28,776 nucleotides of DNA from DATEHQ01 sp035279525 (GTDB lineage: Bacteria; Chloroflexota; Dormibacteria; Dormibacterales; Dormibacteraceae), in NCBI GenBank assembly GCA_035279525.1, contig DATEHQ010000085.1, forward strand, positions 1 to 28,776. Reading direction: 5' to 3'. The notes under the pieces are model-generated. The model did not search any database and was not told where the DNA came from. It worked only from the letters and a program-made list of their open reading frames with translations. Positions 16,217 through 25,155 of this stretch are shown piece by piece (within the stretch, counting starts at the first letter, position 1; every line of letters starts with the position of its first letter). The position numbers and the translations under genes were made by a program.

Positions 16217-17574
16217 GAGCCGGCTCCGAAGCGTTCCCAGACCCTGCACATGAGGCGCACGGTGTTGATGTAGTCCGCCGCGCGGATGTTCTCGTTCGGT
16301 GCGTGGATCCGGTTGTCGGGCCGGCCGACGCCCACTGGAAGCACCGTCGGGATGCCCAGGTCGGAGACGACCGGGTGCATCGGGCCGGTGGCGGGCATGA
16401 ACGGCCACAGGACCGGCTCGCCGTGCATCTGCTGCACGCAATCGATCACGCTCCTCGCGATCGCCGACTCGGGATCGGAGCGCGCGGGCTTCTCCCCCTC
16501 GCCCTCGAGGATCTCGACCTTCTCGAAGCCGTGCCTGTCCAGGTGCGCGCGCAGCTTTTCGCGGATGTCGTCCGGGTCCTGGTTCGGTATCAGGCGGAAA
16601 TCGAGCTTGGCCGTGGCCTCGGCGGGCAGGACCGTCTTCGAGCCAGGTCCCTGGTAGCCGGTGGTGATGCCTGCGATGTTGCAGGTAGGCAGGAACAGCA
16701 TCTGCTCGATCACCTGCTCGGGCGCCGGGTTGCGGACGAGCCGCTCGAAGCCGACCAGCTGGCGCCGCTTCTCGACCTCCGGGTCGATCTTCGCCATCAT
16801 CTTGCGGTCCGCCTCGGTGGGCTTGAGGGCGGCATCGTAGAAACCGTCGATCTTGACGTTCATCTCCTGGTCGCGCAGGCTCGCGAGCGCGCCGACCAGG
16901 TACATCGCCGCGGACGGATAGATCGACGCGTACCCCGAGTGCTGGTCGAAGGCCAGCTTGCTCACGCGCAGGTTGACGTACAGCAGTCCGCGGCAGCCGA
17001 ACTGGATCGTCGGGCGGCCCGCGTCGTCGAACGATGTGCCGGACTCCCACAGGCATCCGTCGGCCAGCAGCTTGTCTCGGTGGTCGTGCGCGATCTTCTC
17101 GAAAGTCTTCGAGCCGATCTCCTCTTCGCCTTCGACCAGGAACCGCAGCGTCACCGGAACCTGCCCGAGCTGCTTGAGCGTCTCGAGGGCGTGAATGCGC
17201 GCCATCACGTCGGACTTGTCGTCGGCCACGCCGCGCGCGATCAGGCGGCCGTCCTTCTCCGCGGGCTCGAAAGGCGGTGTGTGCCACAGGTCGATGGGGT
17301 CGACCGGCTGCACGTCGTAGTGCTGGTACAGCAGCAGCTTGCGCGTGCCCGCGCCGGGCACCTCCGCATACAGCGCGGGCATGCCCCCCGCCTCCAGCGT
17401 CTCGACGCGGTCCGTGAACCGCGACAGCCGGCCGGCGATCCAGTCTCGCGCCGGCCGGACGGCGTCGAGGCCGTGATTGGAGATGCTCGGAAACGAGCAC
17501 AGCTCTTTCAGGTCGTCGATGAAGCGGCGCGAATTCTTCTCGATGTACGCGTCGACCGCGCTCGTCGTGATCAC
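16213..17574 (-). CDS. M20-family metallo-dipeptidase
   Basis: This 453-residue M20 peptidase of the dipeptidase type is related to carnosinase/CNDP and PepV-like proteins. Zinc-ligand motifs are YQHYDVQP (His), GVADDKSD (bridging Asp) and VEGEEEIGS (catalytic Glu and zinc Glu). GVGRPDNRIHAPNEN near the end supplies the last His ligand. The GTG at 17574 is preferred because a TACGAT -10-like hexamer lies 6 bases upstream and the protein begins about 10 residues before the first helix. Further upstream codons would run into the divergent DUF255 gene. The stop overlaps the FixX-like gene. The peptide substrate is not predictable. Confidence 0.9.
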   Translation of the reverse strand: MITTSAVDAYIEKNSRRFIDDLKELCSFPSISNHGLDAVRPARDWIAGRLSRFTDRVETLEAGGMPALYAEVPGAGTRKLLLYQHYDVQPVDPIDLWHTPPFEPAEKDGRLIARGVADDKSDVMARIHALETLKQLGQVPVTLRFLVEGEEEIGSKTFEKIAHDHRDKLLADGCLWESGTSFDDAGRPTIQFGCRGLLYVNLRVSKLAFDQHSGYASIYPSAAMYLVGALASLRDQEMNVKIDGFYDAALKPTEADRKMMAKIDPEVEKRRQLVGFERLVRNPAPEQVIEQMLFLPTCNIAGITTGYQGPGSKTVLPAEATAKLDFRLIPNQDPDDIREKLRAHLDRHGFEKVEILEGEGEKPARSDPESAIARSVIDCVQQMHGEPVLWPFMPATGPMHPVVSDLGIPTVLPVGVGRPDNRIHAPNENIRAADYINTVRLMCRVWERFGAGS

Positions 17575-17597
17575 AGCCAAATCGTAACCTTGACTCG
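17575..17597. promoter_or_regulatory. Overlapping divergent -10 boxes between M20 and DUF255 genes
   Basis: Bases 17581-17590 read ATCGTAACCT. On the plus strand TAACCT (17585-17590) lies 7 bases before the DUF255 ATG. On the minus strand TACGAT (17586-17581) lies 6 bases before the M20 GTG. The two hexamers share two base pairs, and the whole gap between the start codons is 23 bp. Neither gene has room for a Shine-Dalgarno leader. Confidence 0.6.
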
Positions 17598-19241
17598 ATG
17601 TCAGAGGTGGCCGAGGAGTTCCACTTCTCGCCGCGGCCGAACCGCGCGGGCGAGATCCACTGGCATCGGTGGTCACCCGAGGCATTCGAGGAAGCCCGGC
17701 AGAGCGGCCGGCCGGTCCTGCTCTCCATCTCGGCCGTGTGGTGCCACTGGTGTCACGTGATGGACGAGACCACGTACTCGCACGCGGGCGTCATCGACCT
17801 GATCAACCGCGACTACATCCCGGTCCGCGTCGACAACGACGTGCGGCCCGACATCAATCAGCGCTACAACATGGGTGGCTGGCCGACCACGGCCTTTCTC
17901 ACGCCGTCGGGCGACATCCTGACCGGCGCCACCTACCTACCTCCCGACCAGATGGTGCAGGCGCTGGGCCGCGTGTCGAGCTACTACCGCGGCAACCAGG
18001 CCGAGATCGCGACGCGCGTGCTCGAAGCGCGCAAGCGCGCGGGCTCGGGCGTCGCCCGCAGCGCGGGTGAGCTCGACCCGAAGCTCGTGGACGAAATCCT
18101 CGACGCCGTGAGGTCCTCGTACGACGCAGAGTACGGCGGCTTTGGCGGTGCACCCAAGTTCCCGCAGACCGACGCGATCCTGCTCCTGCTCGAGCAGGCG
18201 CAGCTGCGGTCGGATCCACGGCTGAAGCAGATGGCGGTCCATACGCTCGAGCAGATGGCTGGCGGCGGCACATACGATCACGTCGAGGGCGGCTTCTTCC
18301 GCTACTCGACGACCCAGGACTGGAGCGTGCCGCACTTCGAGAAGATGCTCGAAGACCACGCAGGCCTGGTGAGCGCACTCGCCCTGGCCGGCATGCGAGA
18401 CGTCCTCGAAAGGACCACGGGGTACCTGGACACCGTGCTCCGCGACCCCTCAAGCGGCCTGTACGCGGGAAGCCAGGACGCCGACGAGCACTACTACTCG
18501 ATGGACGCGGGCGAGCGCAAGCAGGCGCACCCGCCTTACGTGGACCGACGCGTCTACACCGCGTGGAACGCCTCGCTCGCGATCGCCTACGGCGGCCGAG
18601 CGGAGAAGCTTCTCGACGCGCTCTTCAAACGCGCCTACCGCAAGGGCGACGGGATGCTGCACGCCGAAGGCGTCGGCGGACAGCTCGGCGACCAGGTGTG
18701 GTCGATGTGGGCGGCGGTGCGAGCTTTCCAGCACGGGTGGGGAGACAGGTGGCTGGCCGCCGGCCGAGACCTCGCCGAGCACATCGAGACGAAGTACGGA
18801 GATCCCGACCTCGGCGGCTACTTCGACCACAGTGGGACCGACGAGCTGGGCAGGCTCGACGAACGGATCAAGCCGCTGGCGGAAAACTCGGTGGCCGCGA
18901 TGGGATTGATCGAGCTGGACATCCTGGCGGGCGACCCTTCGGCTCCGTATCGCGATCGGGCGCGACGGGCGCTGGAATCTGTGGCCGGCCTGCCTCGCCA
19001 GTACGGGCTGATGGCCGCGGTGTTCGCTCGCGCGCTCGACCGCATGCCTCACGCGATCAAGGTCACGACCAGAAACGCGGAGCTTGCGGCGGCCGCGCGG
19101 GGGTCACATCCCTACGCGGTGGTCGATCCGAACGGCGATCACCGGGCCGTGGTCTGTGCCGGAACCATATGCTTGGCGCCGGTGTCAACACCCGACGCTG
19201 TCCGGGACGCCATCCAGGAAGTCGTCAAGACGCGTGCCTGA
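17598..19241 (+). CDS. DUF255 (thioredoxin-like, YyaL/SSP411 family) protein
   Basis: The N-terminal DUF255 domain has a thioredoxin fold with CHWC at residues 49-52 (VWCHWCHVM), preceded by HWHRWSPEAFEEA and followed by NRDYIPVRVDND and GGWPTTAFLTP. The remainder is an alpha/alpha six-hairpin-like region with FGGAPKFP, GGTYDHVEGGFFRYSTTQDWSVPHFEKMLEDH and YAGSQDADEHY. The family is widespread and its enzymatic role is still unclear. At 547 residues it is shorter than the usual 650-700, with the loss apparently spread over the middle and C-terminal part. The stop overlaps the next gene by 8 bases, suggesting coupling with the LUD protein. The M20 gene is divergent, with shared promoter sequence. 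Confidence 0.9.
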   Translation: MSEVAEEFHFSPRPNRAGEIHWHRWSPEAFEEARQSGRPVLLSISAVWCHWCHVMDETTYSHAGVIDLINRDYIPVRVDNDVRPDINQRYNMGGWPTTAFLTPSGDILTGATYLPPDQMVQALGRVSSYYRGNQAEIATRVLEARKRAGSGVARSAGELDPKLVDEILDAVRSSYDAEYGGFGGAPKFPQTDAILLLLEQAQLRSDPRLKQMAVHTLEQMAGGGTYDHVEGGFFRYSTTQDWSVPHFEKMLEDHAGLVSALALAGMRDVLERTTGYLDTVLRDPSSGLYAGSQDADEHYYSMDAGERKQAHPPYVDRRVYTAWNASLAIAYGGRAEKLLDALFKRAYRKGDGMLHAEGVGGQLGDQVWSMWAAVRAFQHGWGDRWLAAGRDLAEHIETKYGDPDLGGYFDHSGTDELGRLDERIKPLAENSVAAMGLIELDILAGDPSAPYRDRARRALESVAGLPRQYGLMAAVFARALDRMPHAIKVTTRNAELAAAARGSHPYAVVDPNGDHRAVVCAGTICLAPVSTPDAVRDAIQEVVKTRA

Positions 19242-21303
19242 AAGCCGAAGGCATTTCTCGCGGCGTGTCGATCGCGCCCTCGACGACCCCAAGCTACAGT
19301 CGGCACTGGTCCACGCGATGACGGGGCTGCGTGCCCGGCGCAACGTCGCCTTCGAAGGCTTCGACTTCGCCGCCGGGCGCGCAGACCTGAAACGGCGCCG
19401 CCTCGAGAACCTCGACCGGCTGCCCGAGCTGCTCGCCGAGTTCACCCGGCGGTTGGAGGCCGTCGGTGGCAAGGTGCATCTCGCGTCGACCGCCGCCGAG
19501 GCGCGCGACATCATCGGCCAGATCTGCTGGAACGCCGGCACCGGGCTGCCGAAGGGACGGCGGATGGTCGTCACCAAGTCGAAATCGATGGCGAGCGAGG
19601 AGATCGAGCTCAACCCGTACCTCGAGGGACTGGGCATGGAGGTCGTCGAGACGGACCTCGGTGAGCGAATGGTCCAGCTCACTCACACCCATCCTTCACA
19701 CCTCATCGCGCCCGCGATCCACCTCACCAAAGAGGACGCCGCGCGCGTGTTCGGCACCGAGCCGACGGTCGAGGCCATCCAGCTGCACGCGCGCGAATCA
19801 CTCCGTCAGAAATTCATCGAGGCGACTGTCGGCATCAGCGGCGCCAACATGGCCATCGCCGAAACAGGCACTGTCGTGCTGGTCACCAACGAGGGCAATG
19901 CCGACCTGACGACAACGCTGCCCGCGGTTCACATCGCCCTCTTCGGGATCGACAAGCTCGTCGCGTCGATGGATGACGCGGTGGCGGTGCTGCGGATGCT
20001 CCCGCGCAGCGGCACCGGGCAGGTGATGACCAGCTACGTCAACTGGATCACCGGTCCATCGCGCTCCGCCGACATCGAGCAGTCGCTGACCATAGGCGTG
20101 CATGGTCCGCGCGAGATGCACTGCGTGATCCTCGACAACGGGCGGGAGAAGATGCGCGAGGAGCCTCTCTTCAGGGACGCTCTCACGTGCATCCGATGCG
20201 GCGCTTGCTCGAATGCGTGCCCGCCCTTCATGGCGGTGAGCGGCCACCAGTTCGGCCACATCTACAACGGGCCCATCGGCCTGGTCCTCACGCCGTTTCA
20301 CCACGGCCCCTCCAAGGCGGACCTGGCGAACACCCTGTGCGCTCAGTGCAACGCGTGCCAGGAGGCCTGCCCGGTCGACATCCCGCTGCCCAGGCAGATC
20401 CTCGAGCACCGGCGCTCGGGCCGGAAGTCGCTGCGCAAGAGGGCCCTGCTGGGGGTCTGGAACCGGCCTCGCCTGGCCGACCGGCTGATGCGGACCGCGG
20501 CGCCCTTCAGCGCCCTGGCACCGGGCGCGCCGCGGCTGGCCCGCCGGCCCTACCGCGACCGGGTCGAGCCGAGCCGCGTGGACGGCGAGCCGCTCACCAT
20601 CTTCGCCTCGTGCCTGGTCGACCGGATGCTGCCCGAGGCGGCCGTGGCCCTGGAGAGGATCGCCACCGCGGCGGGCTTCAACGTTGGTTTTCCCAAGGGC
20701 CAGTGGTGTTGCGGTCTGATCGCGGCCAACGCCGGCGACTTCGAGACCGGCGACAAATTGAATACACGGCTCGCCGAGAGCCTTCGAGATTCCAAGGGCT
20801 TGATCGTGACGCCGTCCGCCTCGTGCTTCGGCGCATTCACCCTGGACGCGCCCGACTGGGGAGCTTCCGACCTCCACGAGCTCAAGGCGCGCTTTCGTGA
20901 CTCGACGCGTTTCGCCCTCCAGCTCCTGGAGGGCAACCGGCGCCTGGTCGACCCCGACCGCATGAGCCTCAAGGTCGCCTACCACGACTCGTGCCAGAGC
21001 CTGCGGCAGCTCGGCCTCAAGGAGGAGCCTCGCCGCCTGCTCGAGATGGCGGGCTACGAGGTGGTCGACCTGCCCGACATCGCGAACTGCTGCGGGTTCG
21101 GCGGCACCTTCAGCCTCGACTGGCCGAGGGTCGCCGACCGGCTGGCCGAGTGGAAGCTCGACGCGATCGCCAAGACAGGCTGCGCGGTCGTCGCCTCCGA
21201 CAACCCGGGTTGCCTGGTTCACATCGCGGCCGCGGCGCGCCGGCGCAGGCTCCGACTGAGGGTCGCCCATGTGCTGGAGCTCGTGGCGGAGCACCTGGCC
21301 TGA
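19234..21303 (+). CDS. LutB-LutA fusion: LUD domain, ferredoxin and CCG domains
   Basis: This single 689-residue protein joins what are usually two lactate-utilisation proteins. Residues about 1-300 are the LUD/LutB domain, with ICWNAGTGLPKGRRMVVTKSK and GISGANMAIAETGTVVLVTN. Residues 319-385 hold two CxxCxxCxxxCP clusters beginning at C319 and C369. From about 455 come two CCG (LutA-like) domains with cysteines at C460, C492-C493, the DSCQS cysteine and C619-C620 (NCCGFGG). The known Lut complex oxidises L-lactate to pyruvate, feeding electrons to the quinone pool; that activity here is inferred. The GTG at 19234 overlaps the DUF255 stop. No separate lutC is visible in the window, and pepA follows 28 bases downstream. 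Confidence 0.88.
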   Translation: MPESRRHFSRRVDRALDDPKLQSALVHAMTGLRARRNVAFEGFDFAAGRADLKRRRLENLDRLPELLAEFTRRLEAVGGKVHLASTAAEARDIIGQICWNAGTGLPKGRRMVVTKSKSMASEEIELNPYLEGLGMEVVETDLGERMVQLTHTHPSHLIAPAIHLTKEDAARVFGTEPTVEAIQLHARESLRQKFIEATVGISGANMAIAETGTVVLVTNEGNADLTTTLPAVHIALFGIDKLVASMDDAVAVLRMLPRSGTGQVMTSYVNWITGPSRSADIEQSLTIGVHGPREMHCVILDNGREKMREEPLFRDALTCIRCGACSNACPPFMAVSGHQFGHIYNGPIGLVLTPFHHGPSKADLANTLCAQCNACQEACPVDIPLPRQILEHRRSGRKSLRKRALLGVWNRPRLADRLMRTAAPFSALAPGAPRLARRPYRDRVEPSRVDGEPLTIFASCLVDRMLPEAAVALERIATAAGFNVGFPKGQWCCGLIAANAGDFETGDKLNTRLAESLRDSKGLIVTPSASCFGAFTLDAPDWGASDLHELKARFRDSTRFALQLLEGNRRLVDPDRMSLKVAYHDSCQSLRQLGLKEEPRRLLEMAGYEVVDLPDIANCCGFGGTFSLDWPRVADRLAEWKLDAIAKTGCAVVASDNPGCLVHIAAAARRRRLRLRVAHVLELVAEHLA

Positions 21304-21316
21304 CCCACTAAACGCT

Positions 21317-21331
21317 TATGTTTAACGGCTC
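21317..21331 (+). promoter_or_regulatory. -10-like TATGTT before pepA
   Basis: TATGTT (21317-21322) lies 9 bases before the pepA ATG with no Shine-Dalgarno sequence. It could give pepA and dxs their own start point in addition to read-through from the upstream genes. The evidence is spacing only. Confidence 0.35.
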
Positions 21332-22834
21332 ATGAAGATCACCCTGGTCGCGGCGCCGGCGTCAGAGCTGAACGTGGACGCGCTCGCGGTGCCGGTGTCC
21401 ACGGGACAGCGGCTGTCCGGAGCCGCGCTCGACCTGGACCGGGCCATGGGCGGCGTGCTGTCGGAGATGGTCAGCAACGCCGAGTTCCGCGGCCGCATCC
21501 ACGAGGTGCTCCCGATTCCCGGCCAGCGGGGCATCACACCGCGTCGCGTGATCCTCTACGGGCTGGGCGCGCTCCACGACCTTGACGGCCAGCGCCTGCG
21601 GTCGGCTCATCACGAGCTCGTCCGCGCCTCTCGCACCTACGGCTACAGAAAGCTCGGCCTGCTGCGCACCGATCCGATCGTCATGGACAGCCTGAAGGCC
21701 GTCGTGGAGGGCTGCGTGCTTGGCACCTTCGAGCGCCGCTCACGCCAGACGGGGGCGGCCCCCGAGCGACGCGAGATCGATGAGCTGATGCTGGCCGGGT
21801 TCGGCCTGGGACGGGAGCATGAGGTCGTCGCGGCCCAGGAGAACGGCGAGGCGACCAACCGCGCCCGCGAATGGCAGAACGCACCGCCGAACGAGCTGAC
21901 GCCCGACGCCCTGGCCCAGGAGGCGGTGCGCATCGCTCAGCGCCACGACATGGAGTACGAGGTGCTCGGGCCCACCGAGCTCAAGGCCGGGGGCTACAAC
22001 CTGTTGCTTGGCGTGGCCGCGGGTTCGGCCCAGCCGCCACGCCTGGTGCGGGTGCGGCACCGAGGCGACAATCGCGGTCTCCCCGCCGAGGCGGGCAACC
22101 CCGTCCTCGCCCTCATCGGGAAGGGGATCACGTTCGACACCGGCGGCATCTCGCTCAAGAACCCCGAGCACATGAGCCAGATGAAGGCCGACATGTCGGG
22201 CGCGGCGGCCGTGCTCTCCGCGATCGACGTGATCGCTTCGCGCAAGGTGCCGCTCGACGTGATGGCCGTGATCGCGGCGAGCGAGAACATGCCCGGTCCG
22301 AACGCCCAGCGGCCGGGCGACGTGCTGGTCAGCGCCGACGGGAAGACTGTCGAGATCCTTAACACCGACGCCGAAGGCCGGCTGGTCCTCGCCGATGCGC
22401 TGACCCATGCCATCCGCAGCGGCGCGACCCACCTGGTCGACCTGGCGACCCTGACCGGCGCGGCCACGATCGCGATCGGCCACGGCGCCACCGCCGCCGT
22501 GAGCAACGACGACGAGTTCTGGTCGGTGGTCGAGAAGGCTTCGTTCGAGGCCGGCGACCGGGTCTGGCGCCTGCCGATCTACGCCGACTACCGCGTCCTG
22601 CTCCGAAGCCAGATCGCCGATCTGCGCAACTCGGAGTATGGGGAGGCGGGCACCATCCTGGGTGGCATGTTCATCGGCGAGTTCGCGGGCGGCAAGCCGT
22701 GGGCGCACCTCGACATCGCCGCCTCGAGCTGGAACACGAACACCGAGCTCACCACCGTGCTCCGCGGCCCGAGCGGCGCCGGCACGCGGCTCTGCATCGA
22801 GCTGGCGGAACTGATGTCGGGAGCTGAGCGTTAA
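21332..22834 (+). CDS. pepA: Leucyl aminopeptidase (M17)
   Basis: This M17 zinc aminopeptidase removes N-terminal residues, preferentially leucine, from peptides in the cytoplasm and forms a hexamer. The catalytic domain carries GKGITFDTGGISLK (active-site Lys and metal Asp), MKADMSGAAAV and the signature NTDAEGRLVLADAL. The 500-residue length is standard. The N-terminal macro-like domain (about 1-160) is more divergent, as is usual. The start is ATG 21332, 28 bases after the LUD fusion gene. dxs follows after 7 bases, so pepA and dxs are very likely co-transcribed. Confidence 0.96.
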   Translation: MKITLVAAPASELNVDALAVPVSTGQRLSGAALDLDRAMGGVLSEMVSNAEFRGRIHEVLPIPGQRGITPRRVILYGLGALHDLDGQRLRSAHHELVRASRTYGYRKLGLLRTDPIVMDSLKAVVEGCVLGTFERRSRQTGAAPERREIDELMLAGFGLGREHEVVAAQENGEATNRAREWQNAPPNELTPDALAQEAVRIAQRHDMEYEVLGPTELKAGGYNLLLGVAAGSAQPPRLVRVRHRGDNRGLPAEAGNPVLALIGKGITFDTGGISLKNPEHMSQMKADMSGAAAVLSAIDVIASRKVPLDVMAVIAASENMPGPNAQRPGDVLVSADGKTVEILNTDAEGRLVLADALTHAIRSGATHLVDLATLTGAATIAIGHGATAAVSNDDEFWSVVEKASFEAGDRVWRLPIYADYRVLLRSQIADLRNSEYGEAGTILGGMFIGEFAGGKPWAHLDIAASSWNTNTELTTVLRGPSGAGTRLCIELAELMSGAER

Positions 22835-22841
22835 CCACTAG

Positions 22842-24722
22842 GTGGGCATTCTCGAGACGATCAACTCGCCCGCGGACCTCAAGGCGCTCGATCAGCAGCG
22901 CCTGACCCAGCTGGCCGAGGAAGTCAGAGCCTTCCTCGTCGCCGCCACCTCTCGCACCGGCGGGCACCTCTCCCCCAACCTCGGCGTGGTCGAGCTCACC
23001 TTCGCCCTGCACCGGATCTTTGACAGCCCCCGCGACGCGATCGTGTGGGACACCGGCCACCAGGCATACGTGCACAAGCTCGTGACGGGCCGGGCCAAGG
23101 ACTTCGCCCAGCTCCGCCAGCCAGGCGGGCTGTCGGGCTACCCCTCGCGCAAGGAATCGGAGCACGACCTGGTCGAGAACAGCCACGCCTCGACCTCGTT
23201 GAGCTACGCCCTCGGCATCGCCGAGGCCCGCCTGCGCCGTCGCGAGAGCGGCTTTGTGGTGGCTGTGATCGGTGACGGCGCGCTGACCGGAGGCATGGCC
23301 TACGAGGCGCTCAACCAGATCGCGCACCTCCAGCCGCCGAACCTGATCATCGTGATCAACGACAACGGCCGGTCGTACGCGCCGACTGTCGGCGGCCTGG
23401 CCAGGCACCTTTCGTCGCTGCGAGTCGATCCGCGCTACGAGCGCATGAAGGACGAGATCTCGCGGTTGCTGCGCGATCTTCCACTGGTGGGCACGACCGC
23501 CGACCAGGCGGCCTATCGCGTCAAGGAAGGTCTGAAGCAGCTGCTGCAGCCGTCGACGGTCTTCGAGAGCCTCGGCATCAAGTACGCCGGAATCGTCAAC
23601 GGGCACGACGAGCCGGCCCTCGAGGAGGTGCTGACGCGCGCCAAGAAGCTGCGCGAGCCGGTGGTCGTGCACGTCGTGACCGAGAAAGGTCACGGCTACA
23701 GCCCGGCCGTCGACGATGAGGTCGACAAGCTGCACGGTGTGCCCGCCTTCGACCCGCTGACCGGGCGGCCGCGCTCGACCGAGCTCAAGTACACGGACGT
23801 CTTCGGCGAAGCGCTGATGACGGCGGCCGTCAAGCGACCCGAGCTCTGCGCGATCACGGCGGCGATGGCTTCGTCCACCGGCCTGCTGAATTTCGCAAAG
23901 GAGTTTCCCGAGCGGTTCTTCGACGTGGGCATCTGCGAGCAGCACGCGGTGACGTTCGCTGCGGGGCTCGCGATGGCCGGCATGCACCCCGTGGTGTGCA
24001 TCTACTCGACGTTCCTGGCGCGCGCCTTCGACCAGACGATCATGGACGTCGCGCTGCACAGGCTCCCGGTCGTCTTCGTGATCGACCGCGCCGGCGTTAC
24101 CGGCCCGGACGGCGCCTCACATCACGGCATCTTCGACCTCTCATACCTGCGTCTCATACCGAACCTCAAGATCGCGGCGCCGGCGGACGCGACCGAGCTT
24201 TGCGCCCTCCTCGAGACGGCCCTCGCCATCGACGGGCCGATGGCGATCCGCTATCCGAGCGGTCCAGCGCCCGCCACCCCGGACCTGCCGGTGGAACCCT
24301 TGCCGGTCGGCCGCTGGGAGGAGCTTCGGAAGGGCAAGGACGCGACGATCTTCGCGATGGGTCGCATGGTGCACGTGGCACAGGAGGCCGCGGAGCGGCT
24401 GGAGATGCAGGGTGTGTCGTGCGGCGTCGTCAACGCGCGCTGGATCAAGCCCATGGATCCGCGCGTGGCCGAGTGGGCGCGGGCGCACGATGTCGTCGTC
24501 ACGGTGGAGGACAACGTGGGCGCGGGAGGCTTCGGAGGCGCAGTGCTCGAGGCGCTCGCGCCGTACGGCCTCGCCGGGCGCGTGCGCACGCTCGCTCTGC
24601 CTGATGCGTTCCTGCCTCAGGGCAAGGCCGCCGACATCCTGAAGCAGCACGGACTCGACGCGGCGGGCGTGGCCAAGGCGGTCTTCGAGGCGGTCAGGGG
24701 CAAGGTCCCGACCGAGGGCTAG
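22842..24722 (+). CDS. dxs: 1-deoxy-D-xylulose-5-phosphate synthase
   Basis: DXS condenses pyruvate and glyceraldehyde 3-phosphate with thiamine diphosphate, the first step of the MEP isoprenoid route. The 626-residue protein shows WDTGHQAYVHKLVTGR, the TPP/Mg motif GDGALTGGMAYEALN...IIVINDNG, and in the second half EQHAVTFAAGLAMAG, DRAGVTGPDGASHHG and RYPSG. The transketolase-C region near the end contains EDNVGAGGFGGAVLE. It starts at GTG 22842, 7 bases after pepA, with no Shine-Dalgarno site. Length and motif order are complete. No other MEP genes are within the window. Confidence 0.97.
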   Translation: MGILETINSPADLKALDQQRLTQLAEEVRAFLVAATSRTGGHLSPNLGVVELTFALHRIFDSPRDAIVWDTGHQAYVHKLVTGRAKDFAQLRQPGGLSGYPSRKESEHDLVENSHASTSLSYALGIAEARLRRRESGFVVAVIGDGALTGGMAYEALNQIAHLQPPNLIIVINDNGRSYAPTVGGLARHLSSLRVDPRYERMKDEISRLLRDLPLVGTTADQAAYRVKEGLKQLLQPSTVFESLGIKYAGIVNGHDEPALEEVLTRAKKLREPVVVHVVTEKGHGYSPAVDDEVDKLHGVPAFDPLTGRPRSTELKYTDVFGEALMTAAVKRPELCAITAAMASSTGLLNFAKEFPERFFDVGICEQHAVTFAAGLAMAGMHPVVCIYSTFLARAFDQTIMDVALHRLPVVFVIDRAGVTGPDGASHHGIFDLSYLRLIPNLKIAAPADATELCALLETALAIDGPMAIRYPSGPAPATPDLPVEPLPVGRWEELRKGKDATIFAMGRMVHVAQEAAERLEMQGVSCGVVNARWIKPMDPRVAEWARAHDVVVTVEDNVGAGGFGGAVLEALAPYGLAGRVRTLALPDAFLPQGKAADILKQHGLDAAGVAKAVFEAVRGKVPTEG

Positions 24723-24729
24723 CTTCCGG

Positions 24730-25134
24730 TCAGAGCTTCTTCCGGCCGGCGAAACCCTCGCCGACGCGATGCCAGTGCTCGACCCTTTCCTCGCCGAGCT
24801 TCCAGCACAGCTCGATCGGTTCGCCATCGCGGATCGCCGGGAAGTCGATCAAGCCTTCGAGCGGGCCCTTGAGCGCGATGCCCATGCTGTTCAAGCTGAG
24901 CACCGCCTTGAGCAGCTCCTCCTCGGCGCCCTGCGCCGCGTCGTGCGCCTGCTGATGCCGATCCTGCTGCTCCGCGCCCGCACCCGCGCGCTTCGACTGG
25001 TACTCGGCGATCCGCGCCTGGTCCTCCAGCTCGGGGAGGAGCGCGGACAGCTCCGCGATCTGGGCCACGATCCGTTTCACGCGAGGCAGCTCGCGGTTGG
25101 CCTCCTCGACCGTGTAAGTCCGGGTGCGCTGCAC
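24730..25134 (-). CDS. DUF2203 family protein
   Basis: This 134-residue soluble protein begins YTVEEANRELPRVKRIVAQI, the signature start of DUF2203, a small helical family of unknown function. Residues about 20-95 are two long amphipathic helices rich in Glu, Gln and Ala, probably a coiled coil. The C-terminal part, GLIDFPAIRDGEPIELCWK followed by VEHWH and GFAGRKKL, is the conserved end of the family. The start is GTG 25134, 6 bases after TATCGT. The gene is divergent from the PPOX gene, sharing promoter sequence, and converges with dxs across 7 bases. Confidence 0.85.
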   Translation of the reverse strand: MQRTRTYTVEEANRELPRVKRIVAQIAELSALLPELEDQARIAEYQSKRAGAGAEQQDRHQQAHDAAQGAEEELLKAVLSLNSMGIALKGPLEGLIDFPAIRDGEPIELCWKLGEERVEHWHRVGEGFAGRKKL

Positions 25135-25155
25135 GGCTCAACGATACTTCGTCCG
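25135..25155. promoter_or_regulatory. Overlapping divergent -10 boxes between DUF2203 and PPOX genes
   Basis: Minus-strand TATCGT (25146-25141) is 6 bases from the DUF2203 GTG. Plus-strand GATACT (25143-25148) is 7 bases from the PPOX GTG. The two hexamers share four base pairs, and the start codons are only 21 bp apart. This repeats the layout of the M20/DUF255 promoter. Confidence 0.55.

Noticed and set aside
19798..21294. 498-codon minus-strand frame opposite the LUD fusion
   Set aside because: Antisense to the cysteine clusters of the LutB-LutA protein; no motif of its own.
22749..24059. 436-codon minus-strand frame opposite dxs
   Set aside because: Shadow of dxs codon bias; dxs is complete and canonical.
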